A stretch of 64,000 bases of DNA from Limnoperna fortunei (taxonomy: Eukaryota; Mollusca; Bivalvia; Mytilida; Modiolidae). The DNA is taken from positions 6,969,223 to 7,033,222 of the forward strand of contig OX104122.1 in assembly GCA_944474755.1 (NCBI GenBank), in the 5' to 3' direction. The first letter of the stretch is position 1, and each line of letters begins with the position of its first letter. A program made the translations under genes and the position numbers. Under the pieces are notes generated by a model. The model searched no databases. It saw only the letters and a list, made by a program, of their open reading frames with translations, and was not told the origin of the DNA. Of the stretch, positions 52,301 to 61,300 are shown piece after piece.

Positions 52301-55300
52301 GTTGGGGAGGGTTACATGTATTATCTGCAATTTCGCCTTCACGTTTAACTAGATAAAGTTTCAATTTCATAATTAAGAACACCTGAATTTTCAAAGTAAT
52401 TGTGAAGCGGGGGGTATCAATGGTGAGCATTGCTCACAGGTGTTTTTACTCTAGTTTGTGAATGGAGTACAAGGTCTATACTAGTTTCCATTTTGAATGG
52501 CTCTGCGAATATTCCATGTATTATTAAAGAAAAACAGGACAGTAATTCCCATTGGGCAGAATTTTAATGCAAGAAACTGACCTATAATACTAACAAGTTA
52601 GAAAACATTCAGCTGGACGCTGCGAGAATTGTAACAGGGTTGCCTATTTTTACAAAACTTGAACATCTTTATCGCAAAACGGGGTGGGAAACTCTAAAAC
52701 ATAGAAGTGAAAGACGAAAACTACAAATGTTATATTCAATGGTTCATGAAAAGGCACCGCCATTTTTAAATACACTAGTTCCACCTACAGTTCAAAGCAC
52801 TACCAGTTATACCCTATGAAACGGAAATGACTTAATTCAACCATTTTGTAGGCTTTCGTTAACTATGGGATCATTTGTGCCATCTTGATCTTCTGTAAAC
52901 CATTGGAATAAATTAAACTTAGCTACTAGACAAATAGATGCCATCTCAAAATTCAAAAATTATCTTAAACAAACAGATAAAATTATAGTACCTTCAATTT
53001 ATAGCTTTGGTGCAAGAAAATTAAATATTATTCTGACCCAATTAAGTTGTGGTGCATCTTTTTAAACTATGATCTTCATAATGTAAATATTGTAAACACC
53101 CCTTGCGGCTTCTGTAATGAAACAGCTTACCATTTCTTTTTTGAATGTCCTTAATATGATGCACCAAGAAGAGACTTGTTGGAAAAGCTTAACACTCTAC
53201 TCCCTACTGAACTATTAAACTTGAAACTTCTCCTGAACGGAAATGAAAGTTTATATGAAGACAAAATTCAGATGATTCCTACATATGTTTATGAATTTAT
53301 TAAAAAATCTAAAAGATTCCTCGTCGTGTAGAGATGACAATGAGTACTGAATACACACGGTTCTTACAATATTATTTTCCTTTTTTGTACATATGTTTTT
53401 TATATATTTTATTTTCTACAGTCATTCATCTTCGTATGTTTCATTATAACATTATTATATGTTTATACTTCATTGGGAAAAGACTTCATAAGTACCAAGT
53501 ACTTGTGTCTAAATCCCCTTCTGTAGCATTTCTACAAATAAAATATGTTCAAACTAAACTAAAACTTAATGCAAGAATCGTGAACTGTTTATCCCCTCTT
53601 CAGCTAGACAAAATTAGATGATTTTGAATTTTTCTGAACATTTTACCTTTGTTTTAAATAAAGAAATATTCCTGTCACATGACAACATGTAGCCCCTAAG
53701 TATTCTCTCAAAATTTCAGCACCACTTTCATTGCATATAAGAATGCATAACCAACCGGAAGTCAACACGGTGAAAAAATTTACTTTCACTTTCAAGTTTA
53801 GTCTCAAAATAGTGAATGTCATCCAAAGACTCGCATAATTTTTATCTTTAGTACACATCAATTCAACTTTATCCTCTTGTTTCCTGAATAATTCAGCTTT
53901 CATAAAAAAGTTTGTTCCAATATCTATTATGGTTGAAAAGTTATAATTATAACAGTGAGCAGCTATTTTTAAATAGCACTACTTTTACGTACAATCTCAA
54001 GACTGGTTCCCGGTATTGGTGGTCCTACACCTTAAGTGTAACGGAAGTGGAAGTTCAGTGCTTATTTTCGGAACCCCCGCCGGAAACAGCATCGGACATT
54101 TGGTCCGGAAATACGTTTACAGGACCCAAAGTAAAATTACCAGACATGTCCGTCTGTCAGAAAAATAATTTTTGTTTGAAAATTCACTGAATATAGTACT
54201 TTTTACTTGTTTTCAGTCAACCTTTGAGAAAACAAGAAAATCCTTGTATGCAGATGTTGAAAAACTCTTCAAGGACCACCATGGTCGCCAACACCTTATT
54301 CTTGAACATCGGCTATTCGTTAACGCAACGGACAAAAATGATGAAGGAATAAAGGTCTTGAAGAAAGTCATCACGGAGCTAACATTTGACCATCCATGTT
54401 GGGGTGAAAAAATGCCAAACGCGTGGATTCCACTTGAACTTGAGATTGCTGAGATATCCGCTGAGGGAAAACAAATCCTGTCCTATAAAGATGTGGAAGA
54501 TTTAAACAATGCCAGCAATGTATCTGTTCTGTCCAAAGAAGATCTCAAATTCTTCCTAGAGTTTCAACACTCTTTAGGGAAAATCATATACTTCGATACA
54601 CCTCAGCTCAGAGACTATGTCATAATAGGTCCACTATTTTTGATTGAAGTCATGAAATCATTTGTCACAGGTAATCAGAACTTAAGGGTATTAATTAAAC
54701 GTTCTGAAAAATGAGACCTTTGAAATTTTGTAAATTATTAGTCTAATGTTGTCAAAACTATAAGTAATTGGTTTGTTTTATTAAAAAACCTAACAACAAA
54801 ACACTAATTAATTAATTCTGTGGAAAATATTACTACATCGACTAAACGTGCGGAAAATACGGTAGATCTAAAACATTCACTCATGTTATTCTAAGAGCTT
54901 AATATCCTTGAATAAACAGCTTCCCGTGTTACAACTTCCCAGATTTAAACTAATTTCTAATGGAAAGAGTCTATGGCTATTGTACAAATTGGGACACAAA
55001 TACACCATAAGCCACAGCAGCTGTATTCTACTAAAACTGACAAGGGTATATTTTAAGATAACATTGTGGTTTAACTACCAGAGAAACATTGTTTGTGAAC
55101 TGTTTACTTGTAAATACAATCTTCCCATGGAGAATACTTAAACGATGTTCTAACATGTCTAAATCAGTCCCAAACTGAGATGTTTGTTGTTTTGATTGGT
55201 TGACATTTGATTTATTATTTTATAAATTGTTAAATTGTGATTTTTTAAAAGAATGAAAGATTTCTTATATTATAGATGAGCAATTTTGGCCTAAAGACAG

Positions 55301-58300
55301 TAAAATAATTATCTTCAAAAAGATGTCCAATGAGGGAGTAATAAAGAAGTCCGACCTGTACATAATTTGGGAACAATTCGAAAAAATTAGACCACATAAA
55401 GATTTTGTATTAAACATGCTTGTTCATCTCGACATTTTATCTGAGCAGCGTCGATATGACTTAAAAACAGGAAGCAGACAATTTGTAGATGAATACTTTG
55501 TCCCCTGTATGCTAACCAAACAAGATAGAACAAAATTAATGGAACGGTATATGAAGAATGAGTGTACTCCAGGACGAGCCATCAGCCTTGCTTTTGTTTT
55601 TAAAAGCCCCATTATACCCCCTGCCTTACCAAATCGTCTAATCAGTGCATGCCTTAGTATGTGGGCTGTAAAGGAGTATGACGAAGAGAAGCTGTTGTTC
55701 CCTGGTTTTGTGGCTTTGTCATGGGACAAGACACATGACATTGTTTTATGTGTACTTGTCAACACAATTTTGGTGTATATAATACATGAGAGTGAAAAAG
55801 GACTGATAGTCCGTGATATTGCTACAGGTGTGAGAGAATGCCTGCACACCACATTAGAGAGAATTTTTGAATTCTATCAGTCTACCAGCAGTATGAAAAG
55901 AAATGATAGTGAATTGCCCTTCCACGTAGAATTCGCCTGCTCCAATTTAAACTGTTATCTTAGAAAAACAGTTTTAGACAATGGAAACCAGAACTGTGCT
56001 GAACACAACGAGGAATATAACATTAATATTTGGTATCAGGTAAGTGTTTTATTTTAGGATAAATATACACATGTAGTCAAGAAATAAGAAGAGCAATCAT
56101 TAATAGCTTACTTGAATCATGATAACTCTTTTCATTTCAGTTTTACAGAAACTGATGTCTTAGATGTCATTTATTGATGCATAATTTATAAATTACCTGG
56201 TAATTATACCAGAGCTAAGTAAAAATACATTTGCTTGAGGATGTTAAGGTATGATACACCATTATTTAATTCCCAATCGTTATACTTAATACTTTATACT
56301 TAACATGCTTAATTTATCAACAGACAACAACATACTTTATACTTAATTTATCAACAGACAACAACATACTTTATACTTAATTTATCAACAGACAACAACT
56401 GAAATGAAAATTGTAATTACATCGTATTTTAGATTTCCAATACATAATACGAAAACAGATTTCAGAACAAGATATATATCAGTTGCAAATTTGAATTATT
56501 GAGAAGTAAATGAAGAATAACACAATTATGGTTCACATTATCAGTTAAGAATTGGCCAGTCAGAATGGATGACCAAATTTCAGTTCCAGCGTTTGTTTAA
56601 AATTGCAAAAATTATCAAGTGTTGCTTTGTATGGTAAGGAATGCTTTATAACACATGGTCTTTACTTTATTATATATACCATTAAAATTACATAAAAACT
56701 CCATATTTGCCAAAATCTATACAATATTTTTATATATAATAAATTTCAACATGCCCTATTCAAAACAGTGGGAAGCAAGGCAATAGAAACACCAATTCAA
56801 AAATATTTACCAATACAATGTGCTTAATTGTCTTGCCTGCGACAATAGTTGCTACAAGTGAGACACATATCTATGTTAATCCAACTTCGGCAGTGGCGTT
56901 AACGTGTAACATTTGCTTTATATCTTATGCTTGAGCCATAGGTCAACCACATTTTGTCCAGTGGTAGCCTATGATGAGTACTTGTTAGTTGGTCAACTAT
57001 CACAAGACCTTGACCTAAATTTTTCTGTCCATTAACAATGCATGAAAGGTGCATGACAGTCTGTCGTCTGACCTTGACCTCAATGTCAGTATAGGTATTA
57101 AGTAATTTGTATTAGGGAAATTCCTCTGTAACATTCCAGGATAGAATTACAATTTTGTGGTGTATTGGATGCGGATAAAACATACATGTCAGTTTGGTAG
57201 GTGTCACTTGGACTTCAATTTCATGGTCCAGTGACTACGTTAACGTTTTTGAATTGGGTCAGTTTCTTTGTAACCATGCATTGTATATTTTAATTGAAGA
57301 CAGTTTAATGCTATTTACAAGTTACTCATTAAGTAGTGTTATTTTCACTACTGCAGAATTCAGGCGAGACATTTTTGTTTGGCCACAATTGTTAATTGTT
57401 AGTGGATGAATTAGCATTGTAATGGTTATGATCGCTCAAAAATGAATACATATCTAGCTTGGCAACTACCCTTTCTTTTATTACATCATGATAATAAATA
57501 ATACATAATTATCTATTATTTTTTGTAGGGTGAAGATCCAGAAGAAGAATGTGATTCAAGCTGTAAAGGTGAATAAAGTCTAATTTTACTCTTTCTATTC
57601 ATTATTAACAACATTATTGAGTTCATGTGTTATTTGTGTATTAAGTCTGTTACAGTACTTGTTAGCGGGTGTAATTTAATCATGGCAGGGGCTCCAAATA
57701 CCTTAGCACTTTCAATTTTAAAATAAGAAAGTATGTTGCACAACTTAAGAAGGTGGCTCAACTTTCTCATGTTTCTTTGGCACATGCATATTGTGATTTT
57801 TCTTACCACAACACATGATGCAATAATTATAAATATAATGTTCATAGTACACTCTCCACACAAAAATGAAACATAAAGAAAAAGTGTCATGCTATTTAGA
57901 CAGCCAATCCCCCAGGACATGGAAACTTGACCACCTTCTATGTATGTGCCTGTACAGTGCCTAGTGTTACAAAACACATAGTTAATGATCAGTAGTACAA
58001 TTCACTTTAATGTTCTGAAATTGTCAGATGACTCCTTGTAGGAGATATTGTCCTTTATTGTCGATTTTATACACAGTTACCAGTTTCTGCCTTAGAAATA
58101 AAAAACTGTAATAGTTGAACTGGCCTATATCATTTTATTGTATGAAAATTGTCCGATAACTCGTTATAGGAGTTGTTTGCCTGTTAATATTACTTTTTGG
58201 TCAAATTTGTAGTTTTTAACTTGACATAACAGCTAGAGTGAAATAGTAAATTGCAAAAATGATCAGTAAGGCAAGGCTTGCAAATCATTCCTTTGTCAGA

Positions 58301-61300
58301 TGACTCTTTGATGGGAGTTATATCCCTTTAATGATCAATTTGCACAGAACAATAATTGTGTGTATTATACATTAAAGCTTATAAAAAGATAGAATAAAAC
58401 AGTGAATTGCTAAATTAACCTGAGGCCAACATTTTTTAATTATCTGATTTACGACATTTTTTCTAAAAAAATAGGGTCGGGGGGTCGAAATAAAAATAAA
58501 AATAAAAGGCTGAAAAACTTCCAGTCGACAAAAAAATAAAAATAAAAGTAATTTTAATCATCATTTTTTTTATTTTAATGAACATCAGTTTTTATGTATT
58601 TTCGGTGAAACTAAGTTTGCAGAATGCTATCAATGTGTAATCTATGTACATGTGTGCTGTAAAAGTGTTTTTAATGACTTAAATATTGTTAATTCTGACC
58701 ATATTTGATGTTTTGCAGATCATAGTATCTTATAATTTTAGAATATAAATGCAGTCCATATAAGCATCAAGACACTGTACACTGAATTAACAGCTACCTG
58801 GCTACATACTAATAGATAGTAAAGAATTAAATAATTTTCAAATCTGGTTTCCTTAAAAATCCTTTAATGTGGTATACCATGTATACTGTCCTAAATAAAA
58901 ACATGTATCAAAATATCTTTAGAAACAAGAGAATACAATCATGCACTTCCAAAACATGTTGCCTCACAACCTTTAAAAAAGAAGATGACTGGTGTATTGA
59001 GCATATGCATGACACAAAATAGCACAATATAAAATATTGAAAGGATAAAAGCAAAGGAACTGTGCTATAATGCTTTTTCCTTTTTCTATACTTAAATAAT
59101 TTACCATATGAAGTTGATGCATCAAAGGGGTATACTGTTCAAGATGATGTATTACAAAACCCTACAAGAAGAGAAACCTTGTGATTGTATACTTTGTTCT
59201 ATCTTTCCTTCACAATAGCATTAAAAATATTATACATACATCAAAAATCTTTATTTGGAACTAAGAACATGTACACACACTAGAAATTACTATTTATACT
59301 GCAAAGTTATTTTTTCTGTTTTTCCTTTGTCTTTATTGCCATTCATGGTTAAATAGCTTTTCCAGATTCCATACATGTACGGCAGATGGGTGTATACTCT
59401 CAAATTGTTCTTTCTGTGTGTATTTCTTCATGTTCTACCACTGATAATCTGATACTAGTACATGTATATACCCACAATGAAAGATGTAGATGTTTGAACA
59501 GCATAGTTTTTCCTGTAATAAATATGATAATTTGTAAGAACTTTTTCCAACTAGGTTGGCTGTATCAGTATATTAATATTGTTACAGTCCTGTTAAACCT
59601 GTTCATCAAATGTGGGAATCTTTGACGTACCCATACAGATACAGATCTAAACATTGGAATGTTGTTATTGAAATGTCAGACAATAGTGATGGTTTATAAA
59701 AATATTTTATATAGATTGTTTAATACATTTACTTGTTTAAAAAATTGAAAATGGGAGAGTGTGGTGAAATGTTATAAGCACAAGTAAAATTTATATATGT
59801 TATAACAGATACAAAGAAAGTTCATTTGGAGGTCCACAAAATTGTGGAAGTACATGTACACTAGTTGACAGATTTTTACATCGAACTACAAGCTACATGT
59901 ACAAGTAATCTTCAGTAACATGAAGTTATGGACGTAGCTCAAAGAAGAAAAAGTACATTTGCCAAGGGTCTAGAAAGAATAATTACCTGCATCGTATGCT
60001 GCTTCAGTAGGAGTAATGCATAATATCCCCTCATTGACAATAATGACATCCCACCATCTTGATCATTTGTAGATGTTTACTTTGACTATGCACTTCCTTT
60101 CTATCAATTGTTACAGAATAAATTTGTATCTCGAAGTGTTCTGTTACACACTTTGAGTTTCATTTGTTACAGATATTTTATCAAAACATTTTCTTCATCA
60201 CCTGTGAAATCGTCAATGATGGATTAGCTTCGTTTCCTATACTTGTTTGGACATTCGATACTTCAGTGGATTTTTCACCTCTTCAATTATAGATTCGTAA
60301 TATTTATAATCGTGTCACTCTCCCCTTCTCTGTTCTCCACCGCGCCATTCAAAACGAAGGACAAACGAAACTTTCACTGTGATTTGTGGCAATCCATAGC
60401 TATTTTAGCACACACGCTATATCTGACTGTCTGTTGCTGTTTAAAATAAACGTCAACCTTAGACTAGTTATTTTTCCAAGGCCCAACAATTTGTCAGCGG
60501 TTCATCTATCCGGGAGAGCCGTAATACGAAATATTCCGTGTTGTTTTTTGTCTCGCCTGCGACGAAAGTCGCTGGAGGCGAGACATATGTATGGGAATCC
60601 GGCGGCGGCGGCGGCGGCGGCGTAAACACTTGACATCTTGCTTCATATCTTTGTAAGCCCAAGCCCTAGGTCCATCAAATTTGGTCCAGAGGTAGCTTAT
60701 GATGAGTACTTGCCAGTCAGTCACCTGTCACCTGACCTTGACCTCAATTTCACGGTCCAGTGACTACATTAAAGTTTTTGGGTTACGACAGTTCCTCTGT
60801 AACTACGCATGGTAGGATGACAATATTTGGTGTATAGGTTGCTGATGACTAGTACATGACTGTCTGGTAGGTGTCACCTGACCTTGACCTCAATTTCACG
60901 GTCCAGCGACTATGTTAAAGTTTTTGGGTTACGACAGTTCCTCTGTAACTACGCATGGTAGGATGACAATATTTGGTGTATAGGTTGCTGATGACTAGTA
61001 CATGACTGTCTGGTAGGTGTCACCTGACCTTGACCTCAATTTCACGGTCCAGCGACTACGTTAAAGTTTTGGGGTTATGACAGTTCCTCTGTAACTACGC
61101 ATGGTAGGATGACAATATTTGGTGTATAGATTGCTGATGACTAGTACATGACTGTCTGGTAGGTGTCACCTGACCTTGACCTCAATTTCACGGTCCAGCG
61201 ACTACGTTAAAGTTTGGTTACGACAGTTCCTCTGTAACTATGCATGGTAGGATGACAATATTTGGTGTATAGGTTGCTGATGACTAGTACATGAGTGTCT

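Noticed and set aside
55424..55852. 142-codon minus-strand frame
   Set aside because: Antisense shadow of the COR exon.
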